From contig CATBCG010000073.1 in NCBI GenBank assembly GCA_949502025.1, positions 1 through 64,000 on the forward strand: DNA of 64,000 nt. The letters are read 5' to 3'. Source of the DNA: MGBC131033 sp910585655 (GTDB taxonomy: Bacteria > Bacillota > Clostridia > Lachnospirales > Lachnospiraceae). The number at the start of each line of letters is the position of its first letter. The stretch's first letter is position 1. Shown one piece after another: positions 33,943 through 42,542 of this stretch. The notes beneath the pieces are model-generated. The model did not search any database and was not told where the DNA came from. It saw nothing but the letters and a program-made list of their open reading frames with translations. The position numbers were made by a program, and so were the translations under genes.

Positions 33943-35139
33943 ATGAACGAAAAAAAAGGCAGCAGTCTCTTGGAAACCAGACGAAGAAACCGGGTGTGGA
34001 TCAAGAATACGATCTATCAATGGGAGCCTGTCACCCGGACGGCAGTGGCAAAGGAATTAGGACTCACGCTGCCGACGATTACGACCAGCGTCAACGAGAT
34101 GATGGCAGAAGGAATTTTACAGGAAATTCCATTTCCTCAGGAGCAGGCAGCAGCCGGCGTCGGACGAAAACCGACTGCCATCGGGTTTACACCAGGGGCA
34201 GCGTTTGCCGTCGGCGTCGAGTTAGGACCATATGCGACACGGGCGGTTTGTATGAATCTGCGGGGAGAAGTAATCACTTCTTCGGAGGAGGAAGCAGGTA
34301 CTGCGGACTACCAGATGATGATAAAAAAACTGGCGGCGCAGATAAAGGATTTGATAGAGAAAAGCGGACAGAAAATAGGTGAAAAGCTGCTGGGAGTAGG
34401 CGTTGGGCTTCCGGGATTTATCGAATGTGAAAACGGTATCATACGAAGCCACCGGGAAGCAGACTGGAACGGAAGGCACCTGGCGGCAGATTTGGCGAAA
34501 AGAATCGATCTGCCTGTGCTGATAGACAATAACGTAAGACTTCGGGCAGTCGGCTACGGGATGGAGCAGCGGGGCAGTCAGCCGGATTCGTTTGCCTATT
34601 TTTATATTTCCAGAGGTTTGGCTTGCCCTTTGACGATAAAAGATAACGTGCTGTCCGGCTATAGCTTTGGTGCGGGAGAGATTGGGCATACGATGATTCA
34701 GATGGAAAAAAAGAAAGCCTGTCTGGATGATCTGGCAGGGGAAAAGGCGATTTTAGAAGAATGTCAGCGTTTATTAGAAGAAGGAAAAGCGCCGTTATTA
34801 AAAAAACTGAAACAAGGTTCGGTGTTGGAGATGAAGCAGGTGCTGGCGGCGCAGGAGCAGGGAGATACGGATATTCAGGCTGTTTTAGAGGAAAAAATAG
34901 AATACTTGGGGATTGCCCTGGCTAACGTGGTCAATCTGGTCAATCCGGGTTATGTGGTAGTGGACGGGTATCTGATGCGGAATGTGGAAAACCAAAGGCG
35001 TCTGGAGACATCGGCAAGGGAGAAGTTTTTTGGTTTAAATGAAGAGGAAGTCAGGATTGTGTTTAAGCCGTTTGACCATTTCAGCGGAGCAAAGGGCGCT
35101 GCCTATTTTTTGCTCCGCCGGTTGTTTTTAGAAAAATAA
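33943..35139 (+). CDS. ROK-family transcriptional regulator (NagC/XylR type)
   Basis: 398 aa. Residues 15-70 form a winged helix (TRTAVAKELGLTLPTITTSVNEMM). The rest is a ROK sugar-kinase-like domain: GVGVGLPGFIECENG near 155, PVLIDNNVRLRAVGYG near 190, and GYSFGAGEIGHTMIQ near 240, where the His of the usual zinc/sugar region is kept. The zinc-binding CxCGxxGC cluster of true ROK kinases is missing (KKACLDDLAG instead), fitting a regulator. It precedes the GH3/glycolysis operon by 121 bp. The perfect palindrome at 35177-35199 is the probable target, so the operon would be derepressed by a sugar or sugar phosphate. Confidence 0.85.
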   Translation: MNEKKGSSLLETRRRNRVWIKNTIYQWEPVTRTAVAKELGLTLPTITTSVNEMMAEGILQEIPFPQEQAAAGVGRKPTAIGFTPGAAFAVGVELGPYATRAVCMNLRGEVITSSEEEAGTADYQMMIKKLAAQIKDLIEKSGQKIGEKLLGVGVGLPGFIECENGIIRSHREADWNGRHLAADLAKRIDLPVLIDNNVRLRAVGYGMEQRGSQPDSFAYFYISRGLACPLTIKDNVLSGYSFGAGEIGHTMIQMEKKKACLDDLAGEKAILEECQRLLEEGKAPLLKKLKQGSVLEMKQVLAAQEQGDTDIQAVLEEKIEYLGIALANVVNLVNPGYVVVDGYLMRNVENQRRLETSAREKFFGLNEEEVRIVFKPFDHFSGAKGAAYFLLRRLFLEK

Positions 35140-35145
35140 AAAGTC

Positions 35146-35174
35146 TTGCATAATCCGGAAAAGTGTGTTATGGT
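35146..35174 (+). promoter_or_regulatory. Promoter of the GH3/glycolysis operon
   Basis: TTGCAT at 35146-35151, 17-bp spacer, TATGGT at 35169-35174, directly after the ROK gene and directly before the palindrome. Confidence 0.5.
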
Positions 35175-35176
35175 TA

Positions 35177-35199
35177 ATTTATTAAAAGTTTTAATAAAT
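35177..35199. promoter_or_regulatory. Perfect 23-bp palindromic operator, probable ROK target
   Basis: ATTTATTAAAA-G-TTTTAATAAAT is a perfect inverted repeat with 11-bp arms. It starts 3 bp after the -10 box, so it covers the transcription start. Its TTTATT...AATAAA outline is like NagC/XylR-type operators. Binding by the adjacent ROK protein would block the GH3 operon. Confidence 0.7.
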
Positions 35200-35260
35200 A
35201 GAAAACAAAGGAAGAATCAGAGAACGGAGAACGAAGAGTGTAGAAAGGAGAAAGGAAAAG

Positions 35261-37759
35261 ATGGGAAAAGAAGAAAAAAACGAAAGCAGCCGCAAGGAGG
35301 AGTATGTGTTGTATCGGGACGCCGCGCAGCCGGTAGAGGCGCGGGTGGAGGATTTGCTTTCCAGGATGACGCTAGAGGAAAAAGCGGCGCAGCTTTGCGG
35401 AGATTTAGCGGCTTCCTTTTTAGAGAACGGGAAGGTCAGCCGGGAAAAGCTTAGAGAGCAGTTTCCAAACGGACATGGGCGGATTACCCAATATTCTCTG
35501 GTGGGACTTGTCGATCCGGTGCAAATTGCCAACATCACCAATGAGCTGCAAGATTTTTTTGTCAACGAAACCAGGCTTGGCATTCCGGTAGCGCTCCAAT
35601 CGGAGAATCTCTGCGGCTATCCGGGAGCAGGAGGGACGCTGTTTCCGGCGCAGATCAATGTCGGTGCTACTTGGGAGCCGGAGCTGGCGGAACAGATGAG
35701 TGAGGTGATTGGACAGGAATCAAGAGCAGTCGGCATTACTTCGGCTATGAGCCCGGTAGTTGATGTTTCCAGAGATCCAAGGTGGGGACGGACGTATGAA
35801 ACCTACGGCGAGGATCATTACTTAAACAGCCAGATGGGCATTGGGTATGTACGGGGGATGCAGGGACAGGGAGTAAGCTGTATTGCCAAGCATTTTTTAG
35901 GCTATGCAGAGACGCAGGCGGGACTGAACCTGGCGACGACCCGTTTGAATGACCGGGAGCTGTACGAGGTATTTGCAACTCCGTTTGAGGCGGCGGATAA
36001 GGTAGCAGGGCTTGATGCCATGATGGCAAATTATGCGGAGATTGACGGAATGCCGGTGATTACGAATTCCCATATTGCCAGAAAGCTGCTGAGGGAGACG
36101 ATGGGCTTTGAAGGGATGCTGACTTCGGACGGCGGGGCGGTCTGGAAGCTGTTTCAATATTATAAAGTGGCAAAAACCTATGAGGAAGCCGGGTTACTGG
36201 CGAAAAAGGGCGGCTGTGATACCGAAATTCCTGTAGGCGGAGCGTTCCGCCGTCTGCCGGATTATGTAAGGAGCAAGGAATTGCCGGAGGAGCTGCTTGA
36301 TGAATCGGTACGGAGGATTTTGACGATAAAATTCAAACGCGGTCTTTTTGAAAATTCATATGCGGATATCCAAAAACTGGAAGGTGCGATGCGGAATTCG
36401 CAGAAAGAGGCGTTGAGCAAGAAGATTGCTGCAAAGTCGTTGGTTTTATTGAAAAATGACGGAATACTGCCGTTGGCTGGAAAGAAGAAGCTGGCGGTGA
36501 TTGGACCTCATGCGGACAGCCTCCGTTATCCGGTCAGCGGTTATACCTATCCGGCTTATATAGAAATGCTTGATTCGCAGAGGAAAAACAAAGGAGAGGC
36601 AAGCTTCCATGGTATTATGGATGAGCAGGAAAAGGCAGAGCGGGAGGAAAAAAAGCCAAAGGGACCGTTTGAGAGTGTATTTGAGCAGATGGAGGAAAAC
36701 GGGCTGCAAAAACTAAAGGATATGAACGGGATTTTGCGGGAGTATCATGCCAGAAGCTTAAAGGAAGTGTTAGAGGAGCGTTACCAGGTGGCGTATGCGC
36801 CAGGCTGTGAGATTACAGATTTGCAAAAGGATGGCTTTGCCGAGGCGGTACGGGTAGCAAAGGAGAGCGACGTTGTAGTAATGGCGCTTGGCGGAAACTG
36901 CGGTTGGGTAGGAACGACCGGAGGAGAAGGAAAGGACCGTTCCGGTCTGGATTTGCCGGGGGTGCAGCAGGAGCTTTTAGAGGCGGTTGCCGCGGCAGGG
37001 AAGCCGATTGTCGTAGTTCTTTACGGACCTGGGATTTTTGCCGTAAATTGGGCAAAGGAACATGCCGCCGCTATCCTACAGGCATGGATGCCGGGACCGT
37101 TTGCCGGAGAGGTGGTGGCAGATGTTTTGGACGGAACGACGAATCCGGGCGGAAAATTGACCGTAACGGTGCCAAGGTCTGCCGGGCAGATTCCGATTTT
37201 TTATAACCATAAAATCGGTTCCGGCTATTCGGTCGGAGCAGAAGGGACAAACGAGGTGGTTTTTTCAGGTGGGTATACCGATGGGGCATGGACGCCGCTT
37301 TATCCGTTTGGTTATGGTTTAAGTTATACCAGCTTTGCCCTGTCAGGATTGTCCGTGCTGCCGGAAAAAGAGGTTCCGCTTACGTTGGAAGGGAAAGTAT
37401 GTATCCGTTGTCAGGTTTCCAACACCGGAACAAGGGAAGGAGACGAGGTGGTTCAGCTTTATACTGCCTTTTGCGATGCCCATGTTTCCAGACCGAATAA
37501 ACAGCTTGCAGGTTTTAAAAGGGTGTCTTTGCAGGCGGGAGAGACAAAGGAGGTTATCTTCCATTTGGATTTGGCGCAGCTTGGCTTTTACAACGAAGAA
37601 ATGGAATTTGTCGTAGAGCCGGGACGTTTGGAGCTGATGGTCGGCACATCCTCGGAAGAACTGCCGCTACGGACTGCCGTTACCCTGACCGGGCAGCCGT
37701 TAAAGGTGATGGGGAAGCGGTCGTATGTCTGTAAAACAGAGGTAAAATGCGCTGTTTGA
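35261..37759 (+). CDS. Glycoside hydrolase family 3 (beta-glucosidase/beta-xylosidase type)
   Basis: 832 aa with the complete GH3 layout. The TIM-barrel domain (about 20-345) starts MTLEEKAAQLCGD, with SPVVDVSRDPRWGRTYE near 165, KHFLGYAETQAGLN near 210, and the nucleophile Asp in MLTSDGGAVWK near 288. The second domain starts with SLVLLKNDGILPLAGKK near 395, and a fibronectin III-like C-terminus contains VSNTGTREGDEVVQLY. There is no signal peptide, so it cleaves imported oligosaccharides inside the cell from the non-reducing end. It is the first gene behind the operator and is followed by glycolytic enzymes, so the released sugar can flow directly into glycolysis. Exact linkage specificity is not readable. 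Confidence 0.9.
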   Translation: MGKEEKNESSRKEEYVLYRDAAQPVEARVEDLLSRMTLEEKAAQLCGDLAASFLENGKVSREKLREQFPNGHGRITQYSLVGLVDPVQIANITNELQDFFVNETRLGIPVALQSENLCGYPGAGGTLFPAQINVGATWEPELAEQMSEVIGQESRAVGITSAMSPVVDVSRDPRWGRTYETYGEDHYLNSQMGIGYVRGMQGQGVSCIAKHFLGYAETQAGLNLATTRLNDRELYEVFATPFEAADKVAGLDAMMANYAEIDGMPVITNSHIARKLLRETMGFEGMLTSDGGAVWKLFQYYKVAKTYEEAGLLAKKGGCDTEIPVGGAFRRLPDYVRSKELPEELLDESVRRILTIKFKRGLFENSYADIQKLEGAMRNSQKEALSKKIAAKSLVLLKNDGILPLAGKKKLAVIGPHADSLRYPVSGYTYPAYIEMLDSQRKNKGEASFHGIMDEQEKAEREEKKPKGPFESVFEQMEENGLQKLKDMNGILREYHARSLKEVLEERYQVAYAPGCEITDLQKDGFAEAVRVAKESDVVVMALGGNCGWVGTTGGEGKDRSGLDLPGVQQELLEAVAAAGKPIVVVLYGPGIFAVNWAKEHAAAILQAWMPGPFAGEVVADVLDGTTNPGGKLTVTVPRSAGQIPIFYNHKIGSGYSVGAEGTNEVVFSGGYTDGAWTPLYPFGYGLSYTSFALSGLSVLPEKEVPLTLEGKVCIRCQVSNTGTREGDEVVQLYTAFCDAHVSRPNKQLAGFKRVSLQAGETKEVIFHLDLAQLGFYNEEMEFVVEPGRLELMVGTSSEELPLRTAVTLTGQPLKVMGKRSYVCKTEVKCAV

Positions 37760-37795
37760 TAATGGTATGCAGAAAGAAAAGAAGAGAGGAAAGCA

Positions 37796-39076
37796 ATGAT
37801 ACGTTTTGTCACACATAATTTGAGCGGCGAGGATCATGCCAGTCTGCAGGCAATGCTGCGGGAAAATAAGGAAAAGCTGAGGGAAGCGCAGGCAGGCGAG
37901 GCATGTTATGCAGACAATCAGGGCTGGCTTGCAGTAGAGGAATGGGCAGGAGAAGAACGGCTGCGGAAAATAAAGACGTTGGCGGAGGAAATCAGAGCCA
38001 AGGCAGAGGTGTTTGTTTTGATTGGGGTAGGCGGTTCCAACAACGCGGCGCGATCGGTGATTGAGGCTTTGCGGGAGGATGGAGAAAATCCGGAAATCAT
38101 CTATGCCGGTAATACGCTTTCGCCATATGCCCTGAAACAGATGCTAAAGCGCCTGGAAGGGAAATCCGTCTATATAAACTGCATTGCCAAAAATTTTGAA
38201 ACACTGGAACCAGGGGCTTCGTTTCGTATCCTGCGGCAATATCTTTATCGTACGTATGGAGCGGACGCGCCTGGGCGGATTTTGGCAACCGGAACAGTGG
38301 GAAGTTCCTTAGAGCGACTTTGCCGGGAAAACGGGTATCGTTTTTTGGAGTTTCCGCAAAACATTGGGGGACGTTATACGGCTCTTTCCAACGTGGGGTT
38401 GTTGCCGATGGCAGTCGCTGGGGTGGATATTGACCGTCTGGCAGCAGGCGCAAGGGAGATGGAGAGACAGCTTCGCGACAAAAAGCAGAGGGAAGAGGAG
38501 CATATTGCCTACCAATATGCCTGTCTGCGGAATTTCTATTACCGGAAGGGCTACCGGGTAGAATTGCTGGCTGGTTTTGAGCCGCAGCTTCGCTATTTTT
38601 ACAAATGGTGGATTCAGCTTTTTGCGGAAAGCGAGGGAAAGGAAAACAAGGGGCTGCTGCCGGTATCGGCGGAATTTTCAGAGGAACTGCATGCAGTCGG
38701 GCAATTTATTCAGGACGGTTCTCCGATCTTATTGGAAACTTTTTTGCATATCCAAAAGCAGCAAGCTTCTCTGGTCGTAGAGCCGGATTCTCTGGCGGAT
38801 TATTTCGATTATCTTGATGGAAAGGATTTCCAGAAAATCAATGAGGCAGCCTATCAGGCGACCGTAGCCGCTCACAGCCAGAAGCTTCCCTGCCTGACGT
38901 TGGAGGTGGGAGCGTTAGACGCTTATCATTTTGGAGGGCTCTTTTATTTCTTTGAATTTGCCTGCTATCTTTCCTGTAAGCTGATGGGAGTCAATCCTTT
39001 TGATCAGCCAGGCGTGGAAGCTTACAAATCATGGATGTTTGAGGCGTTAGGGAAAGCGGAGAAAAAGGGAGAATAG
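37796..39076 (+). CDS. pgi: Glucose-6-phosphate isomerase family protein
   Basis: 426 aa of the phosphoglucose isomerase family, close in size to short Firmicute Pgi. Seen are VLIGVGGSNNAARSVIEAL (sugar-phosphate loop, about residue 77), YINCIAKNFETLEPG (about 125), ATGTVGSSLE, FPQNIGGRYTALSNVGLLPMA (the Gly-Gly-Arg active-site region, about 188), and LEVGALDAYHFGGLFYFFE near the C-terminus. It interconverts glucose-6-phosphate and fructose-6-phosphate. It begins 36 nt after the GH3 gene and is followed at 4 nt by a phosphofructokinase. Being part of a GH3 operon it may be a dedicated paralogue, and other aldose-6-phosphates are possible substrates. Confidence 0.85.
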   Translation: MIRFVTHNLSGEDHASLQAMLRENKEKLREAQAGEACYADNQGWLAVEEWAGEERLRKIKTLAEEIRAKAEVFVLIGVGGSNNAARSVIEALREDGENPEIIYAGNTLSPYALKQMLKRLEGKSVYINCIAKNFETLEPGASFRILRQYLYRTYGADAPGRILATGTVGSSLERLCRENGYRFLEFPQNIGGRYTALSNVGLLPMAVAGVDIDRLAAGAREMERQLRDKKQREEEHIAYQYACLRNFYYRKGYRVELLAGFEPQLRYFYKWWIQLFAESEGKENKGLLPVSAEFSEELHAVGQFIQDGSPILLETFLHIQKQQASLVVEPDSLADYFDYLDGKDFQKINEAAYQATVAAHSQKLPCLTLEVGALDAYHFGGLFYFFEFACYLSCKLMGVNPFDQPGVEAYKSWMFEALGKAEKKGE

Positions 39077-39080
39077 AACC

Positions 39081-40259
39081 ATGGAAGAAAATATAGTAAT
39101 GGTACATGGCGGCGGACCGACAGCGGTACTCAATGCTTCCTTGTACGGGGCAGTTATGGAAGCGAAGAAAAATAGCTGTCTGCGTCATATCTATGCAGCC
39201 AGGAACGGAACCGGCGGGCTGCTGCGCGGCGAACTGTGGGAGTTAGAACGATTATCGGAGGAGCAGTTGGCGTTGCTGCCGCAGACACCAGGAAGTGCAA
39301 TCGGAACATCGCGAGATCAGATACAGCCTGCAGATTATGAAAAGATGGCAGAAGTGCTGAAGGAAAAACAAATTCGCTATGTGCTGTTTTATGGTGGAAA
39401 CGGAACGATGGATGCCTGCGGGAAGTTGTATCAGGCTTGTCATGCCAAAGGTAATGAGGTCTTTATCATAGGGGTTCCAAAGACGATGGACAACGATATT
39501 GCTGTCACCGATCACAGCCCTGGCTTTGGAAGCGCAGCTCGTTTTATGGCGCAAAGCATCAAGGAGGTCTGCGCGGATGTGAAGGGGCTGGCGATTCATG
39601 TGGTAGTGGTAGAGGCTTCCGGAAGAAACGCCGGCTGGATTACGGCAGCCAGCGCCTTAGCGGCTGACGAGGACGGACTGGGACCGGATTTGATTTACCT
39701 GCCGGAATGTCCTTTTGAGGAAGATCGGTTTGTAGAGGATGTACGGCAGCTCCTTCAAAGCAAAAGCGGGATTGTGGTAGTGGTCAGCGAGGGTTTAAAG
39801 GACGCGGCAGGCAGACCTGTCGTAGAGCCGATATTTCAGAGTGGACGCGCTACTTATTTCGGAGAGGTAAGCTCTCATCTGGCAAACGTAATCATCCGCC
39901 GTCTTGGTTATAAAGCGCGGGGAGAAAAGCCAGGGCTATTAGGACGGGCTTCGATTTCTCTGCAAAGCCCTGTAGACAGGGAGGAAGCCGAACTGGCAGG
40001 ACGCTTTGCCTGCCAGGCTGTCTTGCGTGGGGAGAGTGGAAAAATGGTTGCGTTTCGCCGGATTTCCACCAGCCCTTATCAAATCGAGCCTTTTTTAGTA
40101 GACATCAGCGAGGTGATGCTGCATGAACGCGCCATGCCGGACGAATTTATCAACGAAGCAGGAAACGGCGTAACCAGACAGTTTGAAGAATGGTGCCGTC
40201 CTCTGCTTGGGGGAAGTTTAAGCAAAATGTTTGTAGAACTGAAAAGAGGAGTGAAATAA
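39081..40259 (+). CDS. 6-phosphofructokinase, probably pyrophosphate-dependent
   Basis: 392 aa of the PfkA superfamily. The phosphoryl-donor loop reads FYGGNGTMDACG (about residue 103) and the catalytic loop reads GVPKTMDNDIAVTD (about 132-145). Lys after the Pro of that loop, where ATP-dependent enzymes have Gly, is the mark of pyrophosphate-dependent PFKs. The fructose-6-phosphate loop VEASGRNAGWITAASAL is intact. It phosphorylates fructose-6-phosphate to the 1,6-bisphosphate, reversibly if PPi is used. Spacing of 4 nt to pgi and 1 nt to the aldolase gene shows tight coupling. The Asn in GGNG instead of the usual Asp is a family variant worth noting. Confidence 0.85.
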   Translation: MEENIVMVHGGGPTAVLNASLYGAVMEAKKNSCLRHIYAARNGTGGLLRGELWELERLSEEQLALLPQTPGSAIGTSRDQIQPADYEKMAEVLKEKQIRYVLFYGGNGTMDACGKLYQACHAKGNEVFIIGVPKTMDNDIAVTDHSPGFGSAARFMAQSIKEVCADVKGLAIHVVVVEASGRNAGWITAASALAADEDGLGPDLIYLPECPFEEDRFVEDVRQLLQSKSGIVVVVSEGLKDAAGRPVVEPIFQSGRATYFGEVSSHLANVIIRRLGYKARGEKPGLLGRASISLQSPVDREEAELAGRFACQAVLRGESGKMVAFRRISTSPYQIEPFLVDISEVMLHERAMPDEFINEAGNGVTRQFEEWCRPLLGGSLSKMFVELKRGVK

Positions 40260-40260
40260 G

Positions 40261-41415
40261 ATGCTGGTACCAATGAAAGCGATTTTAGAAGCGGCAGATC
40301 GCAAAACGTATGCCCAAGGGGCGTTTAACGTCAATGCGGTCTGTCAGGCGAAGGCGGTAATTGGAGTTCACGAGATGTTTCGCAGCCCGGCTATTTTACA
40401 AGGTGCAGATTTGGCAAATGGCTTTATGGGGGGACGGGCAGATTTCATGAACGCGACGCTGGAGGATAAACAGGCTGGGGCAAAAAACATTGCGGCAGCC
40501 GTACGGCAATATGGAGCAGACAGCCCAATTCCGATTGCTTTGCATCTGGATCATGGCAGAGATCTGGAGTCCTGTAAAGCGGCGATAGAGGGTGGCTATA
40601 CCAGTGTCATGATTGACGGCAGCTCACTTCCCTTTGCAGAAAATGTGGAATTGACCAGAGAAGTGGTGAAGTATGCGCATGAGAGAGGGGTAACGGTAGA
40701 GGGAGAGCTGGGAGTTTTAGCAGGCGTAGAAGATCAGGTGTTTTCTGTAGGCAGTACCTATACGAATCCGTTAGATGCAGTAGAATTTTTTCGGAAAACA
40801 GGGGTCGATGCTCTGGCGATTAGCTATGGGACAAAGCATGGGGCAAATAAGGGAAGAGATACTGTCATTCGTAAGGAAATTGCGATTGCTGTGAAAGAAT
40901 GTATGCGTCACGAAGGGATCGAGGGATATCTGGTCAGCCATGGTTCCTCCACTGTACCGCAGTATATCGTAGAGGAAATCCGCGCATTGGGCGGCGAGTT
41001 GGCAGATGCCTTTGGAATTCCGCTTCATCAGTTGGTAGAGGTGTCCCGTTGCGGTATCAATAAAATCAATGTGGATACGGATATCCGTCTGGCAATTACT
41101 CGTAATTTAAAGGAATTGTTTGCCGCAGAGCCTTCGCTTTGTGAGAGCGCTTCTGTCGGGGCGGTTTATGAGCTGTTAGAACAACATAAAACAGCCTTTG
41201 ATCCGCGGGTGTTTTTGACACCGATTATGGAGACTTTAATGTATGGAACCATACCGGACGAGGACGTAGCAAAACTTTGCCGCTGTATGGAAGCAGGGGT
41301 AAAAGAGGTGGTAGGAACTTTGATTGTAAGCTTTGGCAGCGTCGGAATGGCGCCTCAGGTAAAGCAGGTAACATTAGAGGAAATGGCAGAGCGATATAGA
41401 AAGGCAGGAATTTAA
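40261..41415 (+). CDS. fba: Class II fructose-bisphosphate aldolase
   Basis: 384 aa, zinc-dependent class II aldolase. Ligands and active-site residues are seen in ALHLDHGRDLESC (His and Asp, about residue 96-108), SVMIDGSSLPF, TVEGELGVLAG (Glu, about 148), ISYGTKHGANKG (His, about 193) and YLVSHGSS (His). It splits fructose-1,6-bisphosphate into dihydroxyacetone phosphate and glyceraldehyde-3-phosphate; tagatose-bisphosphate activity is possible in this family. The protein is longer than typical FbaA-like enzymes through a C-terminal helical extension. It follows pfk by one base and precedes tpi by one base. Confidence 0.9.
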   Translation: MLVPMKAILEAADRKTYAQGAFNVNAVCQAKAVIGVHEMFRSPAILQGADLANGFMGGRADFMNATLEDKQAGAKNIAAAVRQYGADSPIPIALHLDHGRDLESCKAAIEGGYTSVMIDGSSLPFAENVELTREVVKYAHERGVTVEGELGVLAGVEDQVFSVGSTYTNPLDAVEFFRKTGVDALAISYGTKHGANKGRDTVIRKEIAIAVKECMRHEGIEGYLVSHGSSTVPQYIVEEIRALGGELADAFGIPLHQLVEVSRCGINKINVDTDIRLAITRNLKELFAAEPSLCESASVGAVYELLEQHKTAFDPRVFLTPIMETLMYGTIPDEDVAKLCRCMEAGVKEVVGTLIVSFGSVGMAPQVKQVTLEEMAERYRKAGI

Positions 41416-41416
41416 G

Positions 41417-42265
41417 ATGAAACATATTTATCTGAATCTCAAACGCTTTGACATTCCGGCAGAGTTTGGAGGGGTCAACCGACTGACTGCAGTTCCTTTC
41501 TGGGCGTCGTCGATTGTAGAGGGAACACAGCCGGCTTTAAAAGAGTACGATTCACAAAAAGTAGATTTTACCATCTACTTTCCGGAAGCACATTTGCCGG
41601 CGGCTCTTGCGGCGAGGGCAACAGACAGTCCGTTAAAAATCGGCTGCCAGTCGGTATACCGGGAAGATACCGCCGCTTGCGGGAACTTTGGAGCGTTTAC
41701 CACAAACCGCCCAGCCGCCGCTATGGCTGCCCTTGGCTGTGACAGTGTTTTGGTTGGACACTGTGAGGAACGAATGGATAAAATGGGGCTTCTGGCAGAG
41801 GCGGGTGTGATCAATCAGGCAGCAGCAACCGTCGTCAACCAGGTACTAAACCAAGAAATCGCCTGTGCCGTCGCCCGTGGTATGAACGTCCTTTACTGCA
41901 TTGGAGAAAAGAGCGAGGAGCAAGAAAACTGGCAGGAGGTACTGGGCAGTCAGCTTGCCGTCGGTCTGGCAGGGATAGATACCACAAAGGTTGTAATCGC
42001 CTACGAGCCAGTGTGGTCTATCGGTCCCGGCAAAACCCCGGCAGACAAGGAGTACATCACAAAAATCGCCTGTTTTGTCAAAGCACAAACCAACGGTCTT
42101 GATGTGGTCTACGGCGGCGGCTTAAAGCAAGACAACGCCGCCATGCTGGCATCCATCCCAGAAATAGACGGCGGTCTGATCGCCCTCACCCGCTTCCAAG
42201 GCGAGATCGGCTTCTACCCAGAGGAATACCTGGAAATCGTGAAGCTGTATTTGCAGGGCGAATAA
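41417..42265 (+). CDS. tpiA: Triose-phosphate isomerase
   Basis: 282 aa. The catalytic Lys lies in YLNLKRFDIP at the N-terminus, the electrophilic His in VLVGHCEERMDKM (about residue 116), and the base Glu in VIAYEPVWSIGPGKTP (about 195), followed by the phosphate-loop VYGGGLKQDNAA (about 232). All active-site residues are present, though GHCEER replaces the usual GHSERR. It is about 30 residues longer than a standard TPI, like paralogues found in sugar operons. As last gene of the five-gene glycolysis set, it interconverts the two aldolase products. The stop codon runs straight into a structured repeat. Confidence 0.9.
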   Translation: MKHIYLNLKRFDIPAEFGGVNRLTAVPFWASSIVEGTQPALKEYDSQKVDFTIYFPEAHLPAALAARATDSPLKIGCQSVYREDTAACGNFGAFTTNRPAAAMAALGCDSVLVGHCEERMDKMGLLAEAGVINQAAATVVNQVLNQEIACAVARGMNVLYCIGEKSEEQENWQEVLGSQLAVGLAGIDTTKVVIAYEPVWSIGPGKTPADKEYITKIACFVKAQTNGLDVVYGGGLKQDNAAMLASIPEIDGGLIALTRFQGEIGFYPEEYLEIVKLYLQGE

Positions 42266-42409
42266 AAAAACAGCCTCGGAACGGAAGCAAGCCGAAAGGA
42301 GTTCGGCTCGTGGGAGGAAATACTGGCGCGTTTTTTTGAGACAGGATTTCTCTCCCCAGTAAAGGGGGTAAAGCCGGGCTGCGCCCGGCTCGGAGTGAAG
42401 AGGCGGAAC
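42266..42409 (+). repeat. Structured repeat unit, copy 1
   Basis: About 144 bp sharing its start (CAGCCTCGGAACGGAAGCA), core (GGGAGGAAATACTG ... ATTTCTCTCCCC, AAAGGGGGT) and end (GGAGTGAAGAGGCGGAAC) with the next unit. This copy has two extra hairpins: AGCCGAA/TTCGGCT near 42292 and GCCGGGC/GCCCGGC near 42372. Outer arms GCCTC and GAGGC can also pair. It looks like a mobile structured repeat of REP or MITE type, or a processed RNA between tpiA and larA. Confidence 0.7.
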
Positions 42410-42414
42410 AAGAC

Positions 42415-42522
42415 AAAAAAACAGCCTCGAAACGGAAGCACCCCCGGGAGGAAATACTGATGCGTTTCTTTGCAGCAGTATTTCTCTCCCCTTTAAGGGG
42501 GTGCTGGAGTGAAGAGGCGGAA
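42415..42522 (+). repeat. Structured repeat unit, copy 2
   Basis: About 108 bp, tandem with copy 1. The core GGGAGGAAATACTG pairs with CAGTATTTCTCTCCC with one bulge. It ends 20 bp before the larA-like start codon, so its folding could influence translation of that gene. Confidence 0.7.
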
Positions 42523-42542
42523 CTTAAATAGGAGAGTTATTT

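Noticed and set aside
35261..42265. Sulfoquinovose (sulfo-EMP) pathway operon
   Set aside because: Gene order (isomerase, kinase, aldolase) is alike, but the glycosidase is GH3 rather than GH31, and PGI, PFK, FBA and TPI match the ordinary glycolytic families.
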